Positions 11,001 to 23,507 of a stretch of DNA of 64,000 bases are shown here, in pieces. The notes beneath the pieces are model-generated. The model ran no database searches and had not been told where the DNA came from. It worked only from the letters and a program-made list of their open reading frames with translations. A program made the position numbers and the translations under genes. The stretch's first letter is position 1; each line of letters begins with the position of its first letter. This DNA comes from Synchiropus splendidus (Eukaryota > Chordata > Actinopteri > Syngnathiformes > Callionymidae), in contig NC_071340.1 in the NCBI RefSeq assembly GCF_027744825.2, forward strand, positions 12,660,001 to 12,724,000, written 5' to 3'.

Positions 11001-14000
11001 ACATGGTATGTCAGTATTTCACTCTTGAATCTAACACTGTGTTTCTGGAGCTACGCACCAAATACATACAGTTCTGTTCCCATTGAAGCCCTGGTGGATG
11101 TCATGTGGGTGAAGGTCTGAGAGTGGTGAGCAGCCTGAGGATGGAGGTCAGGGTTGTCATGTGGCGTAATAGATAAGAAACCTTTGTTAATGCCCAGACT
11201 TATTTTTTTCTTCTGTATCAGTGGGACTCAGATAACCGACCCACTTAACTCAATCACTGTGGACCGATGTCAATGTAACAATGCGTTGCAAGGTTTCTGA
11301 TGACAACTCTCACTCGACCAACAGACTTTTTCTAATCTCCGAACTAAGAGCGGACTCTCCTATTCCACTGACAAATATGGTCTCAGAGTTAAAGCACTGA
11401 TCTTCATCCTGGCACTGAAAGATGGTTTTGTTTGAGCAAAAGATAAAATGATTTGGATAGACTGGTTAAAACGGTTTACTTGAACACCAGATATCATTTT
11501 GTCATTTTTATGAGCATTAGATTTCATTTTTTTTAAAAAGGTACCAAGGCCTAAAAAAACAAAGGTTCACAGCGGTGTTCCTTAAACGCACCTACTCTTG
11601 AATAGCAGTTCTTTTATAGGGGGCGCTGCGGCTCCACCTGTGCTGTCAATGTACTGCTAATAATGACTTTCTTTGATGAGTACTGTCTCTCATTTGGGTT
11701 GCGAAAATTCACTGCTGTTTATTCTGAAACGATCCAGCACATGAATATGTTTGTTTCGCTGGTATGTTTACCAGCGATCTTTGCTCTTGTTATTCAGCAC
11801 AGCGTTCCATTCTACCTTCAGATTCACGCCCACTAAAGGGCAATGGCAAAATCTCTGCAAAACAAAAGAAAACAGAACATTTCCATTGAATCACTTTTAT
11901 CTGTCCCCTCCAGGCATTCCAATATCCTGTCGCCATATTCCAAAGCCGTCCCTGCCATCATCGCAAAAGCCTCCACTATCTACAATCCTTTCATCTATGC
12001 CATCATACACAATAAGTACAGGTACATTTGTTCCTGTTGGAGCAACGTTCACATGCCTTAAAAGTGATACATGTTCTTCCTTCTTCCTGTTATATATATA
12101 TATATAGAATGACCCTGGCAGAGAAGATCCCATGTTTGTGGTGTCTTTCCCCTTCGCGTCAGAAGGACTGTGCCTCCTCCTCCATCAGCGAGTCTTCTTA
12201 CAGGGATTCCATCATCAGTCGCCAGTCCACCGTGTCAAGAACTCACTTCATGAGCACTTCGTCCAGATCGTCCGACACTGTGGGTGAACCTTGTTTTTAT
12301 ACGCTTGTCAAGAGTGAATCATTCGTTTCTCATACACGTGTGATGGTTGACGTGCAACTGAAGGAAATTTGTTACAGCTAGAAATGCATCCAGAAGCCAA
12401 TGTTATTGCCCTTCATCCATTTTATCTATAGAATTAAATACATATCTGGAATAAAATAAAGAGATCAAATGTTCAAATTCAATGAGCTGAATGGGACAGC
12501 AGATGGGACCAGCATCCCGGGTCTCACACACACATCCCAGTGGAAAGCAAATAAAGCAGTGGGGCAAACACTGTCCAACTGACCTAAAAAAGTTAAAAAG
12601 AACTTTTTAAACAGCTTGCTGGAGGGCTGCACTCTCTGAGTGCTTTTCAAGTGTAGTACTTTGATTTATGATCCTGCTGAGGTAAACACTTGATAAGTTG
12701 AGATAGAAGTTTAACACTTGTTGCAAAATGCAAGTATTTACAATGTATACAATGTATTTACATTTACATGTAACTTATACATTATGAATATATGACTTTG
12801 AAATGATCATTCATAATTCCATCGGAATAAAAGCAATATGAGATGAAAAGATACTTTTTCAGGAGGCAACGTGTGGAGTTCCTCAAGGCTCAGTTCTGGG
12901 TCCCAATATTTATATAATATATATAAATAAGATGTCACAGTACTCTTCCTCTAAAAAAATGTTTTTTTCAATCATAATACAGACAACAAACAACAGAAAA
13001 AGGCGAGATCAGCATTAGAGGTGAAATTGTGGGGTTTTAATATCGACAAGCAGCTCTTGAGGAAACAGGTCATAACAAAAAGAAAAATGAAAATATCAAT
13101 ATCAGTCTATTCAAGACCATTAAATCTAGCTCCAGATGAGGAGGAAGAAGAAGAAAACTCCTTTATATTATCTGAGTAAAACTATGGGAAACTCAAAAAG
13201 GAAATGAAAACCTAATAGTAATAAAGAAATCAGAATATCTGAAACAGGAAGTCCAAGACTTCTCCAGAGAAGAGGCTTCAAACTCAGGAGCCACCGATCA
13301 TATCCGACAAAATGGAATGGGCATGACATAAGAGGACATCAAATTCTTTCTTACTTGAAGCACTGAAATAATCAATGTGTTTTAAAGGGAAAAAAAAGCA
13401 TTTGTTGTCTTTCAAATCCCCGCAGCACTGTATAAATGTCGCCTCAGTTTAACGCTTCCTGTGTCACTCAGGTGTTAAAGGACGTAGAGATGGAGGCGTT
13501 GGGACGGAGGTCCTGCGGTTCATTCCGAAGCATCTCATCACGCTCTCACTCCACCAAGAAGAAGTCCTGCAGGAAACCGTCCGAAAGAAAGACCCTTTAC
13601 ACCCCTAAAGCAGACAAGGTGAGAGTTAGCTGGCGTCTTCTCGTCCGCATGAATTCATGCAACACACAGTCACGTCTGAATTGACTCAATGCATGTGGGC
13701 TTTTGTCGTTGTGTTGTCTCTTCTAAACCTCAGCGCCCATCTTCCATGATCGACTCATCCAGCACCCATGAGCATGATCTGGTGTCTAGCTCTCTCACCA
13801 CCGCCACTTTCCCCTTGCTAGTTCTTACCAGGAGGCGGAGCCGTAGTCTGACCAACAACTTGTCCAAAGCTGGCATCGACGGCGGCGGCTTCACTGACAG
13901 CCGGAATAACAGCAACTCCTATGACTCTCTGGCACTAAGGGGAACCCCGTGCTCTGATGCTCAGTCTCCACGCAGCGTTCCACGTATAATCGTCATCAGT

Positions 14001-14135
14001 CCCACGTCTGAGAGCAGCCTGCTCCAGCAGCAGAGCGTCTGTCGAGGGTTCTCAATGGAGGAAATGGAGAACACTGATTTTTCCGGAATGAATTTCTCAT
14101 CGGAGGTTTTTCAGGCGGTGGAACTGATATCGTGA
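4783..14135 (+). CDS. opn4x: Melanopsin, Xenopus-type class (complete, nine coding exons)
   Basis: Encodes a bistable, rhabdomeric-type opsin, a seven-helix plasma-membrane GPCR that binds retinal and, by family knowledge, signals through Gq/phospholipase C in non-visual light detection. The nine exons join in frame to 555 residues. Visible landmarks are: TM1 about 30-54 with N47, D75 in TM2, C102 and C180 as the disulfide pair, Y105 and E174 at the two counterion-site positions, DRY at 126-128, the SWSPYA motif of TM6 at 266-271, retinal-binding lysine K298 in IAKAS, and NPFIY at 304-308. A 239-residue Ser/Thr-rich cytoplasmic tail follows. The tripeptide after TM7 is HNK, where Gq opsins usually have HPK. 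SPYSKAVPAIIAKAS and AIIHNKYR look like opn4x rather than opn4m from memory, and the pdlim5 neighbour agrees. Which teleost paralogue (xa or xb) is not decidable here. The ATG at 4783 is the first after an in-frame stop; ATG 4801 is an alternative. Confidence 0.93.
4992..5079. repeat. (TA)n microsatellite in opn4x intron 1
   Basis: An uninterrupted TA dinucleotide run of 88 bp begins 43 bp after the exon 1 donor. Tyr/Ile-repeat frames across it on both strands are artefacts. Confidence 0.97.
5080..8369 (+). other. opn4x intron 1, remainder
   Basis: This is the largest melanopsin intron. It includes a short degenerate GT-rich patch at about 5803-5842. I found no additional coding exon; the open frames are short and unrelated to opsins. 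Confidence 0.6.
8370..8503 (+). CDS. opn4x: opn4x coding exon 2
   Basis: Acceptor TGTGTGCAG, donor GG|GTAAGT. Completes codon 56 and encodes residues 57-100 plus one base: the first cytoplasmic loop (NKKLRNLPNY), TM2 with the conserved NLAVSD core (D75), and the first extracellular loop (KEWVFGE). Confidence 0.95.
8582..8785 (+). CDS. opn4x: opn4x coding exon 3
   Basis: Follows a 78-bp intron with acceptor TCCTTTCAG. Encodes TM3, with C102 (disulfide), Y105 at the counterion position and the IDRY motif at 125-128, then the second cytoplasmic loop and TM4 ending LAPLVGW. The donor is GGA|GTAAGT. Confidence 0.96.
8854..9025 (+). CDS. opn4x: opn4x coding exon 4
   Basis: Follows a 68-bp intron with acceptor CTCGCAG. 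Encodes the second extracellular loop SSYIPEGLMTSCTWDY, containing E174 (bovine E181 position) and C180, then TM5. The donor is CCAG|GTGAGT. Confidence 0.95.
9061..9407. repeat. Inverted copy of the upstream TIR repeat, in opn4x intron 4
   Basis: Reverse-complement match to about 2585-2940. It shares the CACCTAATAAGATTCATGGA segment, and the internal element (about 9119-9407) is bounded by CAAGTAACATCCGACTTACG and its inverse GGTCGGATGTTACTTGTA. It begins 35 bp after the exon 4 donor. No protein coding is supported. Confidence 0.8.
9500..9765 (+). mobile_element. Rex3/RTE-like LINE tail fragment, decayed
   Basis: The order of motifs CTTTGGGTAGTGACC, AGCTTGGTCATCAGGGATAG, GAGTGGCTGGGGACACTAGTC and GGTGAGGTGTTCC corresponds to the C-terminal end of RTE-type (Rex3) LINE ORFs as I remember them. 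The reading frame is broken. It lies in melanopsin intron 4. Confidence 0.6.
10320..10481 (+). CDS. opn4x: opn4x coding exon 5
   Basis: Acceptor TCTGTCCAG, donor GG|GTAGGA. Encodes the third cytoplasmic loop (EVERLGTQVRKSTLIKQKSI), expected to contact Gq, and TM6 with the family-typical LSWSPYACVTLI. The reading phase joins exon 4 through a split arginine codon. Confidence 0.94.
10482..11913 (+). other. opn4x intron 5
   Basis: No exon-like, RNA or clear mobile-element sequence was recognised in this intron. Confidence 0.55.
11914..12021 (+). CDS. opn4x: opn4x coding exon 6 (TM7, retinal lysine)
   Basis: Acceptor CCCTCCAG. Encodes SPYSKAVPAIIAKAS, with K298 as the chromophore attachment site, and the NPFIY motif, then IIHNKYR at the start of helix 8. 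The donor AG|GTACAT is weaker than consensus, but codon phase and homology fix the boundary. Confidence 0.95.
12108..12279 (+). CDS. opn4x: opn4x coding exon 7 (proximal C-tail)
   Basis: Follows an 86-bp intron whose acceptor AG is directly preceded by a short TA run. Encodes MTLAEKIPCLWCLSP, with cysteines that could be palmitoylated after helix 8, then a Ser-rich stretch with SSSISESSYRDSIISRQST that resembles the phosphorylated proximal tail of melanopsins. The donor is taken as ACT|GTGGGT because this gives phase 0 into exon 8; the alternative GTGAAC four bases downstream shifts the frame. Confidence 0.85.
12850..12940 (+). mobile_element. Non-LTR reverse transcriptase fragment in opn4x intron 7
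   Basis: Positions 12875-12934 translate to GVPQGSVLGPNIYIIYINKM, the conserved RT block of L2/CR1/Rex1-type LINEs. Flanking sequence is too decayed to extend the element. Confidence 0.65.
13472..13618 (+). CDS. opn4x: opn4x coding exon 8 (C-tail)
   Basis: Acceptor GTCACTCAG, donor AAG|GTGAGA, phase 0 at both ends. Encodes a 49-residue basic, Ser-rich tail segment beginning VLKDVEMEALGRRSCGS. An exon of 147 nt with phase 0 at both ends could be skipped without frameshift. Confidence 0.85.
13734..14135 (+). CDS. opn4x: opn4x coding exon 9 (distal C-tail and stop)
   Basis: Acceptor AAACCTCAG, phase 0. Encodes 133 residues (RPSSMIDSSSTHEHDL to FQAVELIS) followed by TGA. The segment is Ser/Thr-rich and includes an Arg-rich RRRSRS patch. 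It has low complexity compared with the seven-helix core, and no folded domain is recognisable. Confidence 0.88.
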   Translation, partial: RPSSMIDSSSTHEHDLVSSSLTTATFPLLVLTRRRSRSLTNNLSKAGIDGGGFTDSRNNSNSYDSLALRGTPCSDAQSPRSVPRIIVISPTSESSLLQQQSVCRGFSMEEMENTDFSGMNFSSEVFQAVELIS

Positions 14136-15202
14136 CCCTGACCAAGAGCATGATCCCTCAGTAGATCACACTGTTATGATTGATAGAATCCATTATTGTG
14201 AATATACTGTAAAATAGTCCTTTTGTACTTTTATTTATTTTTATTTTCAACTTTATTCCAGCAACTGATAGAGAGAACAAACCGACACAAATGATGTGTG
14301 TTGCTATTGGTGGTTAATAGGAGAAAAAAATGAATCACTGTTCATGCATGTGGTTGATGTCACAGCCCAACTTTCCCTCTGCTCTGTGTCTTTAGAATGA
14401 AATCAGTGGAGAGGTGCAGCGACACCCTCTTTCACAATGAGGTCTGACATCATCCCGATTCGAGGCTAAATAATGGAATTCTACATCTACATCTACATTT
14501 AATGACCATGGTGAATCTTATGAGGCAATTTTCAGGTGGAGTGTCTTCTACTTCACTTTGAAATATTTCCTGCCGTCATTCTTAAAAGCTTTTGTCTCAC
14601 TGTTGCGTGCTTGAGAATCGTGATCTATTAGCTTGCTGCACCTTTTAGAATCTTCTTGGGTCCAAACTGAAGGTTATATCAGTCTGCTGTGGAATTCACA
14701 TTCATCAAACTCAAGGCCTGGGGGCCAGATCCGACCCGCTAATTTTTCTTATACGGCCTGAATGAACTTTCAATTGATATTGTTGGTGTGAACTTTTGGT
14801 GTTAAAAGTTCAGTTCAACTGTGACCTTTGAAGATTGCAGTGTTCCAAGTCTTGGCCTTTGGCAGGATGTTCTCAATCACACAAGAATGAAACGAGAATG
14901 AAGTAGAGGCTGGTCAGGAACCACATCGAATATTTGGGGCCATTTACAAGGAGACAAAGACGATAGACTCCACAGTTCAGTACACATGACGACTTTTGAA
15001 AATGAGGAATGTTGCCTACACGCCAACTGCCCTTGCTGTGTCTGCGCTGCTCTTTGGTGGTGCAAGTGCAATGCGTAGCTTTCACAAGGTGATCATTTTC
15101 TTGCAGCCAGTCGTTTTCATTGGCACCATGTAAATACAGCCATTGTTTTTGTGCTCTGACTTGGATCTTATGTCTCTGTAAAGGATTATCATTAAAAGAT
15201 AA
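14136..15202 (+). other. Presumed opn4x 3' UTR and flank
   Basis: No AATAAA is seen in this segment itself; the first candidates downstream are at 15791 and 16439, so the transcript end is not fixed. At 14706-14760 there is a CTCAAGGCCTGGGGGCCAGA segment typical of degraded hAT-derived repeats. Confidence 0.35.
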
Positions 15203-15284
15203 TTTATTTTTATTTTTATTTTTATTTTTATTTTTATTTTTATTTTTATTTTTATTTTTATTTTTATTTTTATTTTTATTTTTA
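15203..15284. repeat. (TTTTTA)n hexamer array
   Basis: About 13 copies of a 6-bp TATTTT unit run without visible interruption. The Lys-Ile minus-strand frame across it is an artefact. Confidence 0.95.
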
Positions 15285-16611
15285 GCATACTAATCTGTCT
15301 AAGTCTATCTTTTACGGAATTCCCTTTCATGTGTGTCAATTTTCCGACGTTTCGGGATAATGTATTGTCTATATATCCATAGAAAACAGCCTATTGGATG
15401 ACAAATGTATATCACTATCAGTAGGAATTTAACATTGAGCCGCCTGTAAGCATTTCAAACTCCCATAGGCTCCCAAAAACGTAGTGACTTCCAGACTAGC
15501 CTCCGGGGCCTTGAGTTAGACGCACGTGATCAGGAAGGAAAAAATATTAAGCAATACGACCTTCTGGATGGAGCAACCTTTCGTGAATACCATAATATGT
15601 AGGAATGAGAATGACAAACAAAGTTTTGTGGTAAAAATACGGCTTCTCGTGCACAACCAGCCTCATCACACAGTCCCAAGGCAATTGTTGTACCTGGCTT
15701 TATTTCTCTTATTTGGCTTCAAGTGTTGAACTAACTTTTAAAAGAATTGCTTTTGCCATCTTCACATTAACAAGTCAAAGAAAACACTTAAATAAAAACA
15801 AATATTGTGTCCATTTTCTGAGATTAATACAATACATCTTCTTCAGTGTTTAGTTCCCAGGTGTGTCATTCATGTATGATATCTAAATTATGTTTTTTAC
15901 TTTGTTTTTGTCTGTTTATTCTATTGTAAACATGTAACCAAAGATTTGTTGTTCATGTGGTGACTTATGTTGTTGAGTCCCTCAGAGTCAGATAACTCAC
16001 TTGGAGCAGGTCAAACTGACCAGCAGATTTTTAGAACTTCATCCGAGCAACTATTGTTGATGCTGAGTTTTAACTGTGATCCCACTCGGGGTCTATTTTC
16101 GTTAATCGGACGAGAGCACTTTCATCCAGATGATTCGACAGCAGGGACTCTGGACCTCTAACCTCTGGTCTAAGTACTCCGATGAGAGTCAACTCTGTCG
16201 TTCATGCCGTGATTGTGCAACACTCAGGATTAAACCCAATGACAAACATCTTTAGACATTTAATGCCGACGACAATGATGTCACAAAAAAACGGATGTGG
16301 TGAAAGTCTCCCTTTTAGAAGGGTCTTCATGTGACTTTGTCCATCGTATCATGTACCTCACGAAGAAAGAAAATCATGCTTGTTCTGATTTCATTGTTTC
16401 ATTGTTGTTTAGATCTTACATTTTACAGCATTCTGTATAATAAATATTTATGCAACAACATGAACTTGATATGGTTGGACTTCATTGCCCATATTTGAGT
16501 TCATTTCGTTCGTTCTTTGTGACAGAGTGAAAACAATAGCTAAATGGAAAAAACAAAATAGACAAGATAAGGTCCAACTTTGGATAAATGACCCTGTCAC
16601 AAAATGAAGAG
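15285..16611. other. Intergenic, with candidate polyadenylation signals
   Basis: AATAAA occurs at 15791 and at 16439. Either could end an opn4x transcript if the 3' UTR is long, but no independent support exists. No gene was recognised. Confidence 0.35.
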
Positions 16612-16740
16612 GTCAATAGGGAACGTATCTTCATATTTACCTTAGGTGTTCCACAAGGATCTATTTTGGGCCCCATCTTATTGTGCATATGTGCTACCTG
16701 CTGCTCTTCTAGCATGTCTTGATGATGTCACCAGCCACCA
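16612..16740 (+). mobile_element. Non-LTR reverse transcriptase fragment
   Basis: Positions 16642-16695 translate to LGVPQGSILGPILLCIC, the conserved RT motif of L2/Rex1-like LINEs. Stops and loss of similarity on both sides show that it is a relic. Confidence 0.65.
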
Positions 16741-16995
16741 AAGACTAATGTCTCTTCGGAACTGGTCCAAAGAGAGATTAGTCTGACCCTCACCAAACTC
16801 TTCTAGCTTCCCCGATAGCCTCAGTTCCTTCTAAAAATACGTAACTCCTATAGACCGAAACAATATTTCATACAATACTTCTCTTATCTGGGATAACTAC
16901 ACAACCTTTTGTAGGTTGGGCTCAGAAATGAATAAATAAAGATTAAAATGTTGAACCTGCTATGCTAATAAATGAGATTAAAATCCTGGCACAAA

Positions 16996-20399
<3,404 letters not shown>

Positions 20400-20570
20400 A
20401 CATGTGACTCTTTGTGAGGGGCCGTCAGAAACAAGAGACACAAGTCTTTGTTCTCCAAATGTTGCTACTTTAAAAGAAAATAGGATTAATATTTCATGAT
20501 TTGACAAAGCTTAAACTGTTTTTTTGTCCTAGTTATCATGGAAAACTGAATAAGACAAAGGGCCATGTGT
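20400..20570 (+). repeat. Dispersed direct repeat, copy 1
   Basis: A core of about 105 bp, starting CATGTGACTCTTTGTGAGGG and containing AATAGGATTAATATTTCATG, recurs with few changes at 22368. Similarity continues weakly through TTTTTGTCCTA to CCATGTGTGG. No terminal structure was seen. Confidence 0.75.
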
Positions 20571-22367
20571 GGCCGATCTTTGCCGAGGTCTTCAAAAATC
20601 TACGATTTATGCGGGAAGAATGTTTATATCTGAGTGTTTTTATGATCCAATTCCTCCTATGGAACTACTCATAACTTGCCTTACCTTCTCTGTCCTGTCA
20701 TCACTGATGTTTAAAAGCAACAACACAACCGTGAACCTTAATTTAGACTAATTCAGTGACAAACATGGTGGTAATAAATACGTAAAAACGATGAAAACAG
20801 CTAGATTTTTTTCACGTGTGCACAGTGTCGCAGGACAAGGGGGATACTGGGGTATTGATCCGAGCTGGTGATGCAGGCCGGCCAGAAGAATGGCTGCCCC
20901 CTGAGACTCAGTCGACACTAAAGCTCTTCCTCCTGTCACTGATATATGAGCAAGAGCTCTCTCACACACAAAGACAGAGTGATGACGCTAACTTACATAA
21001 TGAATCCCTGAAAGGCCTCCGACTGTGGCTGCCGACCTGTCAGCGGGTTGTATTGGCTTTTCTTCCAGTAAACAACACGGATCTTTTGGAATTAAGCGGG
21101 AAAAAAGTCAGAGTTGTAGATGCAGGTTATCATAAACAGCAGACAAATGTCCAGAAGGACTTCACCGCCCGTTTTTGTGACTCACGTCCTCGGTGTTTGA
21201 CGCAAACATCAAGAGGCCGAGTAGCTTCGGCTCATCTGTGACAGCACATCTTCTAATATGTTTTCCCTCACCGGCATCTGTTCTGCATTTGAAGCATCCA
21301 CCTTCTACAGTTTGAACCAGTCCAGGCAGCCCTCCGTCCACAACCAGTTTCCAGAGATGGACCTTGGCTGCTCAAGAGCAGAGGGAGTTTTGTATCACAG
21401 ATATTTCTCTGCAGCTGTTGTGCTGTGGAAGAAAAAAACAAAGAAAACACAAGGGTAACAGCTTTACACCGAGCAAATATATGAAGACGAGAGGAGCAGC
21501 ATCTCCATAGTTTCCAAACCTTTGTTTACCTCAACATAACAACATCTGACTTCACCGAGCAAGAAAGAGAAGGCTGTGCATTTTTGCATTCGCAACATGA
21601 AATAAAACATGCTCCATCACATCAATAACACCACAGTTCTGCACAGCTACTGCCAATTTTATTATTGGATGGTTACCACTTGGGAACGCTTCTTTTCCAG
21701 AGTTTGAAACAGTTTTGTTTTCCATAACATTCCTGTCGCAACACCATCCAACTCTAGTTTACATTTCCCAGCTGTTCTGGATCAGGTATGGTGCACTCAC
21801 TGTAAATTAAAGCACAAATTAAACATTTTCCTCAGTGCACAGAATAATTTAATCCTTTCAGTGGCAATTTGGGTTTCATTGGTGATCGCAGTAATGGAGG
21901 AAACCTTTGTTTCTATTGGCATTTCAAGCCTGAGGCAGCCACAGCAAGTCAGCTGCCTCCGCCTCATTCATTTTCCCATCATTAACCCCAACATTTCTGA
22001 TCTTCTCATCCTGAATCACTCACGTAGGACAGCCCATTCAAATGGTCTTGGGTCACAAACTGGTCCACAAAGGGGCCGCAATGGCTCCAGGTTCTTGCTC
22101 CAACCAAACCAAACCAAACTAAATAAGAAACTTAAGTTGCCATCATGTATTTGAGTTTACAATCTGAGTAAATGGTGTGAACTTTTACTATGGAACAGGT
22201 GACTATATAACAGCAGGAAGTCTTCATGCTATGCTTTTATGTTGTCGTGCTACTTCCTAACTACAACATGGTAGACACCTATATTAACTTGACTCAGAGT
22301 TGCACTATGAAACAGGCAGTCTGTGAAACTTTTAAATTAATGTTGCCCATTTGTTGAGTTTACTTGT
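20571..22367. other. Intergenic stretch between the direct repeats
   Basis: A 141-codon open frame at 20816-21241 has no recognisable motif and its boundaries do not look like exons. No other feature is supported. Confidence 0.45.
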
Positions 22368-22555
22368 CATGTGACTGTTTGTGAGGGGCCGTCAGAAACA
22401 AGAGATACAAGTCTTTGTTCTTCAAATGTTGCTACTTTAATAGAAAATAGGATTAATATTTCATGATTTTTTTTGTCCTATTACATTATACTTCCCTTAT
22501 TGTAGGACAGCTAAACTGTGTGTTAAGTGCTGAGTGAGGACCATGTGTGGGAGAT
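22368..22555 (+). repeat. Dispersed direct repeat, copy 2
   Basis: Same orientation as copy 1 and about 2 kb downstream of it. The shared GTGAGGGGCCGTCAGAAACA and AATAGGATTAATATTTCATG blocks have only scattered substitutions, after which a region of unequal length leads to CCATGTGTGG. Confidence 0.75.
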
Positions 22556-23070
22556 CCATTTAATATTGTTAAGGCTCTTTCATGACGATTCATTTTTTCC
22601 ACACAATATCAGTTCAACTCCAGTGACACGGGACAAGACAAGCAGAAGTGACGGATAAGCATTGCATTTCATATTTCATTTGTGTTGCCTGGAAGGTATT
22701 AGAAACTAGCTTAGCATGCACTCATGCCTGGCCCGACGTCCAGCTTTCTTAATAAAACCACCTTCATTATGGAAGATTTCTTATTGTCACAGCATTGTAC
22801 ACAGCGCGACAGAAAATTAAATGTCAGGAAAGGTCAGTGTTTTCTTTTGAATATAATATCTTGGGAAATTCTCTCAAAAAGAGCTGCTGTAGATAGACCT
22901 CATTTCTTTTTAGTGTGTGAACGCTATGGCCGACTATCAATGATCCAATATAAAGATGTTTTAAATTCCAAAAATGTGTCGACTGATATAGATCAAATAA
23001 ATGTTGGGCAATATGAATGGGGTGCGTTTGTGTATGCACACGTGTGAGCGTGTACGTGGATTCATATTTT
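22556..23070. other. Intergenic, no recognised feature
   Basis: A 107-codon frame at 22724-23047 has no recognised motif and overlaps an opposing frame. I do not support it as a gene. Confidence 0.4.
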
Positions 23071-23507
23071 TGTGTGGACCAATCTTTGACAAGACACTGA
23101 TCTTATGAGGACATTTTGCTTTCAGAGGACATTTTGACAAGTCCACTTCGAGTCAAAATAGCCGGGTCATTATAACTGGGTTTCAGTTTGGTTTAGGTCC
23201 TGGTTAAGGTTAGCCATTTGTTTTGGTTGGTTAGGTTTAGGGGGAGAGGCTCTAAGGGCTAGAGATACAAATACGCACGTGTGTGTTTATCCTACTCTGT
23301 GGGGGACCAATTCTTGACAAAACACTATCCTTGTGAGGACTGTATGACTTAGTGGGAACATTTGGCTGGTCTCAACAAGGTTAAGCCTCAATTTGGGGAT
23401 GAAAACTTCAAAATAACTGGGTCATTACAATTGCATTTATGTTTGGTACAGAGTCCTGGTTAAGGTTAGCTGTTTGCTTTAGATGGTTAGGTTTAGGGGA
23501 GAGGCTG
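23071..23507 (+). repeat. Two-copy tandem-like duplication of a teleost interspersed repeat
   Basis: Two diverged units (about 23071-23255 and 23297-23507) share the order GTGGACCAAT-CTTGACAA, GGGTCATTA, CCTGGTTAAGGTTAGC and GGTTAGGTTTAGGGG-AGAGGCT. The second unit carries an extra middle segment. The pattern resembles a common fish repeat with GGTTAGGTTTAGGG motifs. It is not telomeric. Confidence 0.7.

Noticed and set aside
12280..12283. Alternative exon 7 donor GTGAAC of opn4x
   Set aside because: Using it gives phase 1 and shifts exon 8 out of the VLKDVEMEALGRR frame that continues cleanly through exon 9.
23200..23500. Interstitial telomere
   Set aside because: GGTTAGGTTTAGGG occurs only once per repeat unit and is not arrayed.
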